Below are positions 1-5,232 of a DNA stretch of 6,748 bases, piece by piece (the stretch's first letter is position 1; every line of letters starts with the position of its first letter). Source of the DNA: an uncultured Veillonella sp. GTDB lineage: Bacteria; Bacillota; Negativicutes; Veillonellales; Veillonellaceae. The stretch is taken from positions 1-6,748 of the forward strand of contig USAV01000098.1 of NCBI GenBank assembly GCA_900552715.1. The letters run 5' to 3'. The translations under genes were made by a program, and so were the position numbers. The notes below the pieces were generated by a model. The model did not search any database, had not been told where the DNA came from, and saw only the letters and a list, made by a program, of their open reading frames with translations.

Positions 1-2
1 TA

Positions 3-26
3 GGTTCTATAATAAATGTTGGGGTG
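3..26 (+). repeat. Left terminal inverted repeat of the IS
   Basis: This 24-bp end matches the reverse complement of 1373-1396 except at repeat positions 3, 7, 9, 10 and 11. The inner part also forms the 5' arm of the terminator hairpin at 15-54, so this end appears to serve both transposition and transcription blocking. Confidence 0.85.
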
Positions 27-62
27 ACACCACTACGGTGTCACTTCCAACATTATTTTTTT
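15..62 (+). terminator. Rho-independent terminator inside the IS left end
   Basis: A long hairpin pairs 15-31 with 37-54: AATGTTGG with CCAACATT outside, GTGACACC with GGTGTCAC inside, a G-T pair and one bulged T between them, and a 5-base loop ACTAC. Seven T residues follow at 56-62. It reads in the + direction, toward the transposase, so it should stop transcription entering from upstream DNA. The opposite strand has no comparable T run after the stem, so it looks one-way. Confidence 0.82.
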
Positions 63-73
63 GCAAAAAATAA

Positions 74-142
74 GCATATAAGGCTCACATGCTTTACAAT
101 AAAAGTGTCAAAGTCCTAAAGAAAGGATGTGAGCTTATATGC
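74..142 (+). promoter_or_regulatory. Hairpin that would sequester the transposase start codon
   Basis: The segment 74-90 is complementary to 127-142 over 16 pairs with one bulged G. The 3' arm runs from the last bases of the Shine-Dalgarno (AGGA, 124-127) through the ATG at 139-141. In any transcript starting upstream of about 74, the start codon would be base-paired. A transcript starting between the arms would lack the 5' arm and stay translatable. IS10 and IS50 are known to use this logic against read-through mRNA. That it works this way here is inferred from the sequence. Confidence 0.6.
95..100 (+). promoter_or_regulatory. Possible -10 element of the transposase promoter
   Basis: TACAAT matches the -10 consensus at 5 of 6 positions and lies between the two hairpin arms. 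Transcription from about 107 would keep the ribosome binding site but drop the 5' arm of the masking hairpin. No good -35 hexamer sits 16-18 bp upstream, so the promoter would be weak, as expected for a transposase. Confidence 0.3.
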
Positions 143-1371
143 CTACTACTGATTATACTGAATTTTTACATAATGTAAAACAAGAATATATTACAAATAG
201 CTACGAATTGGACGGAACATTTATTTTTGACATAGAATTACCGGTAACACCACATATTTGCCCAAAATGCGGAGAAATTACAGAGCGTATTAAAGATTAC
301 CGCATACGTACGGTAAAATTTGGAAAAGTACAACGAGGACCATTAATTGGAAAATATAGACAACGTCGATATATTTGCCCTCATTGTAAGCACTCTTTTT
401 CCGAGAACAATCCATTTGTACGAAAACATATGCAACTAAGTATAACCAATATTAATTTGTTATTTGATAAACTTACTGAAAGTGTAACCTATACTGCTAT
501 CGCTAACGAGTGTGATACATCTATTACTACAGTATTACGCTATTGCTCTATGATTACTATACCTAAGCCTAAAACATTACCTACTGTTATAGGTATTGAT
601 GAATTCAAAGGAAATGCGGAAGGTCATCAATACCAAGTCAATTTAACCAATCCAGATACACATGAAATATTAGACATTTTACCGAAACGTGATACGCAAG
701 CATTAATCCGCTATTTTGCATCATTTAAACATAAAGATCGCGTACAAGTTAAGTTTATTGTAATGGATATGTCCATACAGTTTAAACGCATCATGGAGGC
801 GCTATTTCCACATGCACACATTATCTGTGATAGATACCATGTGTGTCGACTTGTGGATTGGGCGGTAGAGCGAGTTAGAAAGCGTGAGCAACATAAACTG
901 GCTGCATATTCACGTATGTTAAAACAGAATCGACGTGTGCTAATGAAACATCCAGATCATTTAACGGAAGCTGAACACATTAAGCTCTGTGAAATACTTC
1001 GAATTTCTGAAGATATACGGAAAGCATATGCTTTAAAACTATCTTTTAGAAAAATCTTTTCAACCTATGGTAAACAAGGAATAGCTGCACATTTAACCCA
1101 TTGGTTAGAATTAGTGAAAGCATCTGGTTTGAAAGAATTTAATAACTTCTTTACATCATTTCCTGCATGGATGACTCAATTAACTAATGCATTCTTACTT
1201 CCATATTCTAATGGATACACAGAAGGAACTAACAACAAGATTAAGGTATTAAAACGAATAAGCTATGGACTTCGCCACTTTGGTAGATTTAGAGTACGTA
1301 TTCTACTTTTGAGCAAAAAGAATGGCACCAACCATACATATGATTGGTGCCAAAGAAGGCTCGTAGGGTGA
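139..1371 (+). CDS. ISL3-family transposase
   Basis: This 410-aa protein should catalyse cutting and joining of the IS ends on DNA. The N-terminal zinc finger has CPKC (C41, C44) and CPHC (C80, C83), as in the ISL3 zinc-finger domain. A helix-turn-helix-like stretch follows at about 103-137. The DDE catalytic domain comes next: D154 in GIDEFKG, D210 in VMDMS, and E362 in YTEGTNNKIKVLKR, the hallmark ISL3 C-terminal motif. CDRYHV at 230-235 is also typical. The ATG at 139 follows AAAGGATG by a normal distance and gives full family length. The gene is intact. Expression looks damped by an upstream terminator and a start-codon hairpin. The family call is firm; I do not recognise the exact named IS. 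Confidence 0.93.
   Translation: MPTTDYTEFLHNVKQEYITNSYELDGTFIFDIELPVTPHICPKCGEITERIKDYRIRTVKFGKVQRGPLIGKYRQRRYICPHCKHSFSENNPFVRKHMQLSITNINLLFDKLTESVTYTAIANECDTSITTVLRYCSMITIPKPKTLPTVIGIDEFKGNAEGHQYQVNLTNPDTHEILDILPKRDTQALIRYFASFKHKDRVQVKFIVMDMSIQFKRIMEALFPHAHIICDRYHVCRLVDWAVERVRKREQHKLAAYSRMLKQNRRVLMKHPDHLTEAEHIKLCEILRISEDIRKAYALKLSFRKIFSTYGKQGIAAHLTHWLELVKASGLKEFNNFFTSFPAWMTQLTNAFLLPYSNGYTEGTNNKIKVLKRISYGLRHFGRFRVRILLLSKKNGTNHTYDWCQRRLVG
1323..1352 (+). repeat. Hairpin in the 3' end of the transposase gene
   Basis: TGGCACCAA (1323-1331) and TTGGTGCCA (1344-1352) form a perfect 9-bp stem with a 12-base loop inside the coding sequence, about 20 bp before the right end. No T run follows on either strand. 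It might protect the mRNA 3' end or hinder antisense transcription, or it may simply be coding sequence. Confidence 0.5.
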
Positions 1372-1404
1372 ACACCCCAACATTTGACAGAGAGCCCTTT
1401 TTTA
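1356..1404 (+). terminator. Possible terminator spanning the IS right end and flanking T tract
   Basis: AAGGCTC (1356-1362) can pair with GAGCC plus TT (1392-1399) with one bulged C, enclosing a small GGGTG/CACCC hairpin at 1366-1377. A TTTTTT run at 1398-1403 follows. The 3' arm is the IS terminus, but the T tract lies outside the element. It would end transposase mRNA just past the stop codon. The large loop makes it weaker than the left-end terminator. Confidence 0.4.
1373..1396 (-). repeat. Right terminal inverted repeat of the IS
   Basis: It is the inverted copy of 3-26 (19 of 24 matches), and read inward it begins GGCTCTCTGTCAAATG. Read outward it contains a perfect -35 hexamer TTGACA at 1384-1389 facing the toxin-antitoxin operon. 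Confidence 0.85.
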
Positions 1405-1427
1405 TATTCTCTATGTTTTATATGTAT

Positions 1428-1456
1428 TTGTAAAAATCCATATTTGCAATTACAAT
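1428..1456 (+). promoter_or_regulatory. Putative toxin-antitoxin operon promoter
   Basis: TTGTAA (1428-1433) and TACAAT (1451-1456) are separated by exactly 17 bp, matching consensus at 4 of 6 and 5 of 6 positions. Transcription would start near 1463, leaving a leader of about 100 nt before the antitoxin ATG. The -10 lies inside the palindrome at 1449-1461, as expected for an autorepressed toxin-antitoxin promoter. It is entirely outside the IS. Nothing else clear was seen between 1466 and 1549. Confidence 0.5.
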
Positions 1457-1465
1457 GTAATTACA
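1449..1465 (+). promoter_or_regulatory. Candidate operator for the antitoxin
   Basis: ATTACA-A-TGTAAT (1449-1461) is a perfect 6-bp inverted repeat with a one-base centre. It overlaps a second palindrome, TGTAATTACA (1456-1465), so the AATTACA unit appears twice, 11 bp apart. It covers the proposed -10. Ribbon-helix-helix antitoxins typically bind such short symmetric sites over their own promoters. Binding here is inferred. Confidence 0.45.
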
Positions 1466-1561
1466 ACTAGAATTCAAGAAGCTTAAACACCTTTTTCTAT
1501 AAGAGCAATAAAATAACCAAAGTATTACAGTCACAACTTAAAGAATCATAGGAGAGATATT

Positions 1562-2170
1562 ATGAAAACCGTAAACCTACAAGTCCGCATCAACGAAGAT
1601 CTAAAACAAGAGGTATCTAGCATATTGAAAGCCCAAGGCCTATCCTATACCTCCATGCTTGACGCACTATTTCGTCAAATCATCAAAGAACGTCGTATTC
1701 CTTTCGCCATTGCATTACCAACAACATCTACAGATGAAACACCAACGCCAAGTACACTCAACAATGACGGCACCTACGAACAACCCCGAATCACATTAAA
1801 GGCATCAGATACTACTAGCTCGTACGGAACATCAACCACAAACGAGGTTGAAATATCCTTTGATAAAATTGATAAAACAGGCATACTCAATATCCGTATT
1901 AATCCTAAAGTTAAGACACTAACAACAGCTATCTTAAAAGAGATGGGATTAACTATATCACAAACTGTTACACTTGTATCAAAACAAATACAATTCACTA
2001 ACGATATTCCTTCCACTATCCATCGCCCAGAATGGATTGATGCTATAAATGATGATTTATGGACTAAAGAAGATTTAAGCACAAGAATAGAGATAGGACT
2101 TAATCAAGCAAAAAAGGGAATTGGCGAACCTGCTGAAAAAGTCTTTAATGAGCTCCTTAAGGATTTATAA
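1562..2170 (+). CDS. RelB/DinJ-like antitoxin with two tandem ribbon-helix-helix domains
   Basis: This 202-aa protein is predicted to neutralise the downstream toxin and repress its own operon. Residues 4-50 (VNLQVRINEDLKQEV, then GLSYTSMLDALFRQI, ending RRIPFAI) match the RelB/DinJ N-terminal domain: DNA-contacting strand, two helices and the closing IPF motif. Residues 107-153 repeat the design: GILNIRINPKVK, MGLTISQTV, NDIPSTI. The two copies align without gaps over 45 residues with 15 identities. Between them is a Ser/Thr/Pro-rich, probably disordered linker (about 51-105). The tail 170-202, with QAKKGIGEPAEKVFNELL, resembles the toxin-binding end of many antitoxins. Ordinary RelB/DinJ proteins are about 80-100 aa. 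The ATG follows AGGAGAG (1550-1556) by 5 nt, and the toxin starts 14 nt after the stop. The antitoxin role is well supported by domain and context; the toxin-binding mode is unknown. Confidence 0.82.
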   Translation: MKTVNLQVRINEDLKQEVSSILKAQGLSYTSMLDALFRQIIKERRIPFAIALPTTSTDETPTPSTLNNDGTYEQPRITLKASDTTSSYGTSTTNEVEISFDKIDKTGILNIRINPKVKTLTTAILKEMGLTISQTVTLVSKQIQFTNDIPSTIHRPEWIDAINDDLWTKEDLSTRIEIGLNQAKKGIGEPAEKVFNELLKDL

Positions 2171-2184
2171 GTTCGGAGGTTAAA

Positions 2185-2487
2185 ATGAGATATACAATAA
2201 TTTTGACCCCTACAGCTAAATCTGACATAGTAAGTCTTAAAATTTCATTAGTTCAACAACTTATAGATCAAGCTGTTATCAGAAAAGAATTAGAGTTAAT
2301 CTATAAAAAAATATCTTCACTAACGACCTTTCCGGAACGATACCCTATTATAAATAGTGAGACAAAATACAGAAAATTATCACACAAAAAGTATCTCATT
2401 CTATATAAAGTTATAGGTAATTACATCTATATTTTCTATATTCGGCCTTCAAAAATGAATATATTACAGGAGATACAAAACATATAA
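2185..2487 (+). CDS. RelE/ParE superfamily toxin
   Basis: This 100-aa protein is of typical size for the superfamily. It opens YTIILTPTAKSDI, the usual strand then helix, and continues through a long helical hairpin (about 17-46) to TFPERYPI (48-55). The basic C-terminal sheet holds YRKLSHKKYLILYKV and YIYIFYIRPSKMNI, equivalent to the family's R-x-L...Y-x-V/I-Y and I-x-x-x-R pattern. Members either cleave mRNA on the ribosome (RelE) or poison DNA gyrase (ParE). The sequence does not decide which, though the cluster R63, K64, H67, K68, K69, R87 and K90 would suit nucleic-acid contact. The usual HGRRD-like motif is degenerate here (IRPSKMNI). GGAGG at 2175-2179 lies 5 nt before the ATG. Position directly after a RelB/DinJ antitoxin supports the role. 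It is intact. Confidence 0.82.
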   Translation: MRYTIILTPTAKSDIVSLKISLVQQLIDQAVIRKELELIYKKISSLTTFPERYPIINSETKYRKLSHKKYLILYKVIGNYIYIFYIRPSKMNILQEIQNI

Positions 2488-2514
2488 AAAAAGTCGGCTC
2501 TCGCCGACTTTTTT
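2486..2514. terminator. Bidirectional terminator between toxin and aroD
   Basis: GTCGGC (2493-2498), loop TCTC and GCCGAC (2503-2508) form a GC-rich stem flanked by a run of seven A on the left (2486-2492) and six T on the right (2509-2514). It therefore works in both directions. The toxin TAA (2485-2487) and the aroD stop (2513-2515, minus strand) both overlap its edges, so the two convergent operons share one compact terminator. Confidence 0.9.
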
Positions 2515-3307
2515 AATGTACTTTTACGCGTTTATGTTGTTGTTCATCAAATACACCATCTACATCAAGAGTATCTAAGATACGTTTTAATTCATGTACA
2601 TCGATTTGACCTGGTGCCGATGCTTTGCCCGCTGAAGCAAAGGTCATAGCATTGCCAAATAAAGATCCTGAAGCACGTGTAATAGCCCCCAATGGCCCCA
2701 TGGCCATCGTAATGATTGGGTCTGATGGATATAAGGATTTCACCTCAGCCGTCGCTTCAAGAAGTGTTAATACATCACCTGTTGTATGAGGCATAACGGC
2801 TATCTTTGGCACATCCGCTAAAAATCCTTTCATTTGAATGAGTCGATTTACAATAACATCTCTACTTGGTGTACCATTAAAATCATGATTGCTCATGACG
2901 ATTGTTACACCATGAACCTTGGCAAATTCTATGGTTTTGACCATTCTATCTTGATCAAAGAATAACTCAATATCAATAGCATCTACCAAGCCCGTTGGGA
3001 TAAGGCGTTCTAACATTGTAAAGTAATCTTGTGAGGAGATAGATTTCTCGCCCCCCTCACCCTTTGTGCGCCACGTAAACAGCAGCCCACGACCTTTTAA
3101 TTGAGGTTTCATGAGCATCAATAGTTCAATAATAGCATCAATGGAATGAGCTCGTTCGTAATAGTCAATGCGTAGCTCTACCACATCACAAGGTGTATTG
3201 CATGCCACCGCAGTAGCATCTAGAATTTCTTTTACCGTTGTGCCCACAATAGGCACGCATATCTTTGTACCCTTTTCTCCAAGTACAGTTTGACCGATAC
3301 GGACCAT
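2513..3307 (-). CDS. aroD: Type I 3-dehydroquinate dehydratase
   Basis: This 264-aa cytosolic shikimate-pathway enzyme converts 3-dehydroquinate to 3-dehydroshikimate through a Schiff base. The class I signature is complete: VVELRID (E44, R46), TWRTKGEGG (R80), VDAIDIEL (E114), MSNHDF (catalytic H141), PKIAVMP (Schiff-base K168), MGPLGAITR (R211), and ASAPGQI (S230, Q234). I chose the ATG at 3307 rather than one 10 codons upstream: AAAGGAG (3313-3319) lies 5 nt before it, and the protein then begins MVRIGQTVLGEKGTKICVPI, as in relatives. The MFS gene ends 67 nt upstream. Only a weak 6-bp hairpin (3357-3372, no T run) separates them, so co-transcription is plausible. No other aro genes are present nearby. 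Its stop sits inside the terminator shared with the toxin. Confidence 0.95.
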   Translation of the reverse strand: MVRIGQTVLGEKGTKICVPIVGTTVKEILDATAVACNTPCDVVELRIDYYERAHSIDAIIELLMLMKPQLKGRGLLFTWRTKGEGGEKSISSQDYFTMLERLIPTGLVDAIDIELFFDQDRMVKTIEFAKVHGVTIVMSNHDFNGTPSRDVIVNRLIQMKGFLADVPKIAVMPHTTGDVLTLLEATAEVKSLYPSDPIITMAMGPLGAITRASGSLFGNAMTFASAGKASAPGQIDVHELKRILDTLDVDGVFDEQQHKRVKVH

Positions 3308-3374
3308 AACAACTCCTTTGCATCTCATACGAAACAAATGATTCCCTTAATACTATCTATGACTCATCATAGTG

Positions 3375-4607
3375 CTATTCATGTTTTTTAGATAATTTTC
3401 TAGACTGAAAGCCCATATATAACAATAACAATCCAGTAATACTGAATACGTAGGATATGCCCACATAGGTCGATACAATACTAGCAAATACAGGCCCTAC
3501 CATAGAACCAAATTGTTGAGCTGTCGTCGTCATACCAAACATACGACCTCTAAAGCTTGGATCTGTATTAAGGGTTACCGCTGCACTCAAGGATGGGTTA
3601 ATCCCTACAATGCATGAACCAATTAGAACCTGTAAAACACCAAACCACCATATACCCACTGGTAAGCTTTGCAGCAATAGAACGATACCACTACCCATCA
3701 TACAGTAGGAAATAGTCTTAAAATAACCACGACGTTCACCAAGGCGAACCCATAGATTAGTCGTTAAGGAGCCTGCTAAACCGCCGATACTTAGGATAGT
3801 ACCTGAAATAATGGCGGCCCCTTCCATGGTGCCTTGCATATCACCTACATAAAGGGCTAAGATAGGCTGTAGCATCATGATGACACATTGCATAAAGAAG
3901 AAAATCCCAAGCAACCGTACTAGTACAGGTTGTTGTTGAACGGCCTTAAAGTCTTCACGTAAAGATGTAGATTTAGTAGGTTGAGTAGCTTGCGCTGTTC
4001 CATCAGGGCCTACAGCATGTAATTTTGGTTCTTTCACAAAGAACAATACAGCCAATGTCGCAATAAGTACAGCAACACCAGATACATAGAATACAGGACG
4101 CATCCCTACTACACTTTCAACAGCACCACCTAAAAATGGACCGATGACATTCCCCAAGATAAGCCCCGTCTGGAAGATACCTAGAGCTCGACCAACCTGT
4201 TTCTCATCGACACTGAGGGATACCATAGTCATTGCCGCGGGATAGAACCCATTGGCAAATCCAACGAGGGCCCGCCCCATGAGTAGTTGATATTGGTCTG
4301 TAACTAAACCAATTAATACATAACAGACAGCAATACCAAAGCCAGCGCGCAAGGCCATCCGTTTTTTCCCTTTATTATCGGCGATTTTCCCCCAAATCGG
4401 AGCCATAATGCCCGCAATGAGGAATGTAATCCCAAAAACAAGACCCGACCAAAGGGCTACATCGGCTTTTGGGACACCTAATTCCAAGAGATATATAGGC
4501 AAAAAAGGAATAATCATGGTGTAACATATAGCTAATACAGTCATAGCAGCCGTAATAATCCATACATTTCGCATGCCACCACGAGTATCATCTGCGATTG
4601 TACTCAT
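3375..4607 (-). CDS. MFS multidrug efflux transporter, MdtG-like
   Basis: This 410-aa inner-membrane protein is predicted to export drugs or other small molecules by proton antiport. The 12-segment MFS plan is visible: TM1 about 15-38, motif A in the 2-3 loop (GKIADNKGKKR, 73-83), motif B in TM4 (GRALVGFANG, R112), and the antiporter motif C in TM5 (LGNVIGPFLGG, 151-161). A hydrophilic central loop runs about 192-225 (QATQPTKSTS), then a second half with FRGRMFGMTTTAQQFGSMVGP. LWSGLVFGITFL and GMRPVFYVSG recall E. coli MdtG; the substrate is unknown. The open frame extends 31 codons further upstream, but the ATG at 4607 is preceded by AAGAAGG (4614-4620) with 6-nt spacing, and the extra residues do not look like an MFS start. 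The rrf2 gene lies 93 nt upstream on the same strand. Confidence 0.88.
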   Translation of the reverse strand: MSTIADDTRGGMRNVWIITAAMTVLAICYTMIIPFLPIYLLELGVPKADVALWSGLVFGITFLIAGIMAPIWGKIADNKGKKRMALRAGFGIAVCYVLIGLVTDQYQLLMGRALVGFANGFYPAAMTMVSLSVDEKQVGRALGIFQTGLILGNVIGPFLGGAVESVVGMRPVFYVSGVAVLIATLAVLFFVKEPKLHAVGPDGTAQATQPTKSTSLREDFKAVQQQPVLVRLLGIFFFMQCVIMMLQPILALYVGDMQGTMEGAAIISGTILSIGGLAGSLTTNLWVRLGERRGYFKTISYCMMGSGIVLLLQSLPVGIWWFGVLQVLIGSCIVGINPSLSAAVTLNTDPSFRGRMFGMTTTAQQFGSMVGPVFASIVSTYVGISYVFSITGLLLLYMGFQSRKLSKKHE

Positions 4608-4658
4608 CTTTCGCCTTCTTTCCACATATAAAAGTGTATAAAAATATGCTTTTACAAA

Positions 4659-4664
4659 ATTATA
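4659..4664 (-). promoter_or_regulatory. Possible -10 of the MFS gene promoter
   Basis: On the minus strand this reads TATAAT, a perfect -10, in the 93-bp gap between rrf2 and the transporter gene. The start would be near 4652, with a leader of about 45 nt. The corresponding -35 region (4682-4687, reading GTTTTA) is poor and lies in the loop of the hairpin at 4671-4695. The area is AT-rich, so chance is a real alternative. Confidence 0.3.
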
Positions 4665-4670
4665 TAAAGA

Positions 4671-4695
4671 AGAGTCGCATATAAAACGCGACTCT
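4671..4695 (-). terminator. Hairpin after rrf2: terminator or attenuator
   Basis: AGAGTCGC and GCGACTCT form a perfect 8-bp stem with a 9-base AT loop, starting 5 nt after the rrf2 stop. On the minus strand it is followed by TCTTTATATAATTTT, a broken T tract, so termination would be partial. It could separate rrf2 from the transporter gene or lower the read-through into it. Confidence 0.5.
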
Positions 4696-4700
4696 CTCAA

Positions 4701-5120
4701 TTATTCCACTGGAAACTTGTGATCCATTACATCTTGCAAGGAAACGCGCTCCATTACATGGCGAAACTCATCTTGTAAATACTGCCATAAAGGAGCAGTC
4801 AAACAATCATTAAACATAGGACATGGCTCTACATCATCCTCTAAACAGGACACAAGAGCAATAGAGTCCTCTGCAGCATATAAAATTTCATATACATTAT
4901 ATTCAGCAGGATCTTTAACCAAGCGATATCCACCGTATTTACCACGGCCACTTTTAACGAGGCCCGCAGAGGACAAGCGAGATACAATTCCTTCTAAGTA
5001 TTTATCTGAAAACCCTTGGCGTTCTGCGATTTCACGGATAGGCACATTTTTTTCCGTCCCGTGTTCTGCAATATCCGCTAGGATTCGCAAGGCATACCGC
5101 CCTTTTGTAGATATTTTCAT
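4701..5120 (-). CDS. Rrf2-family transcriptional regulator, IscR-like with three cysteines
   Basis: This 139-aa DNA-binding protein is of normal Rrf2 length. MKISTKGRYALRILADIAEH is the classic Rrf2 opening. The winged helix-turn-helix follows: VPIREIAERQGFSDKYLEGIVSRL (26-49), with wing GLVKSGRGKYGGYRL (53-67). The sensor region has C92, C100 and C106 (C-x7-C-x5-C, then LTAPLW), close to the C-x5-C-x5-C cluster that holds 2Fe-2S in IscR. This suggests an Fe-S or redox sensor, with slightly different spacing from IscR. The ATG at 5120 follows AGAGG (5128-5132) by 7 nt. It lies upstream of the transporter and aroD and is divergent from the purine permease, making itself and those genes candidate targets. 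No isc/suf genes are in view. Confidence 0.92.
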   Translation of the reverse strand: MKISTKGRYALRILADIAEHGTEKNVPIREIAERQGFSDKYLEGIVSRLSSAGLVKSGRGKYGGYRLVKDPAEYNVYEILYAAEDSIALVSCLEDDVEPCPMFNDCLTAPLWQYLQDEFRHVMERVSLQDVMDHKFPVE

Positions 5121-5147
5121 AAGTTAACCTCTAAGTCATTCACAATA

Positions 5148-5165
5148 TATGTATAGTATAACATA
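5148..5165. promoter_or_regulatory. Inverted repeat, candidate Rrf2 operator
   Basis: TATGT (5148-5152) and ACATA (5161-5165) are 5-bp inverted arms 8 bp apart. On the minus strand the spacer contains TATACT (5160-5155), a plausible rrf2 -10 with no good -35. The right arm ends 2 bp from the -35 of the permease promoter on the other strand. A protein bound here could affect both genes. Arms this short occur by chance in AT-rich DNA. Confidence 0.35.
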
Positions 5166-5167
5166 AA

Positions 5168-5196
5168 TTCATACAAAAAATGGTGGGAAATATGAT
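5168..5196 (+). promoter_or_regulatory. Putative promoter of the purine permease gene
   Basis: TTCATA (5168-5173) and TATGAT (5191-5196) are separated by exactly 17 bp, matching consensus at 4 of 6 and 5 of 6 positions. Transcription would start near 5203, giving a leader of about 63 nt. A second TATAAT at 5237-5242 would start almost at the Shine-Dalgarno and lacks a -35, so it is less likely. Confidence 0.5.
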
Positions 5197-5207
5197 ACAC
5201 TATAGGT

Positions 5208-5232
5208 ATATCGAAATATTTTTATTTGATAT
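5208..5232 (+). promoter_or_regulatory. AT-rich imperfect hairpin in the permease leader
   Basis: ATATCGAAATA (5208-5218) and TATTTGATAT (5223-5232) are complementary over 10 pairs with one bulged G and a TTTT loop. Almost every pair is A-T, so an RNA stem would be weak. A protein-binding palindrome downstream of the start site is equally possible. Confidence 0.35.

Larger units (their letters stand above)
3..1396 (+). mobile_element. Complete ISL3-family insertion sequence, 1394 bp
   Basis: The boundaries are set by imperfect terminal inverted repeats at 3-26 and 1373-1396, which match at 19 of 24 positions; the inner 13 bp (AAATGTTGGGGTG) are perfect. The outermost bases are GG(T/C)TCT. 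One intact transposase gene fills the element, and its stop codon lies 2 bp inside the right repeat. Length, single gene and ends opening GGCTCT all fit ISL3. That family usually makes 8-bp target duplications. The 8 bp after the right end are CTTTTTTA, and the only two bases visible before the left end are TA, which agrees but proves little. There is no frameshift or internal stop, so the element may be active. It sits just upstream of a toxin-antitoxin operon. Confidence 0.88.

Noticed and set aside
1449..1466. AATTACA repeats as a CRISPR or iteron array
   Set aside because: Only two copies are present and they form palindromes over a promoter, so an operator is the simpler reading.
1774..2082. 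102-codon open frame opposite the antitoxin gene
   Set aside because: It is the shadow of the antitoxin on the other strand, with no ribosome binding site or recognisable domain.
3308..3337. Upstream start for aroD giving a 274-residue protein
   Set aside because: The extra ten codons lack a good Shine-Dalgarno and in fact contain the AAAGGAG that serves the ATG at 3307.
3357..3372. CTATGA/TCATAG hairpin between the MFS gene and aroD as a terminator
   Set aside because: Six mostly A-T pairs and no T run after it on the minus strand, so termination is unlikely.
4375..4563. 62-codon minus-strand open frame inside the MFS gene
   Set aside because: It is a shifted frame of the transporter, with no own ribosome binding site.
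4608..4700. Upstream start for the MFS transporter giving 441 residues
   Set aside because: The extension translates non-coding-looking DNA with a hairpin just before it, and the ATG at 4607 has a clear AAGAAGG at 6 nt.
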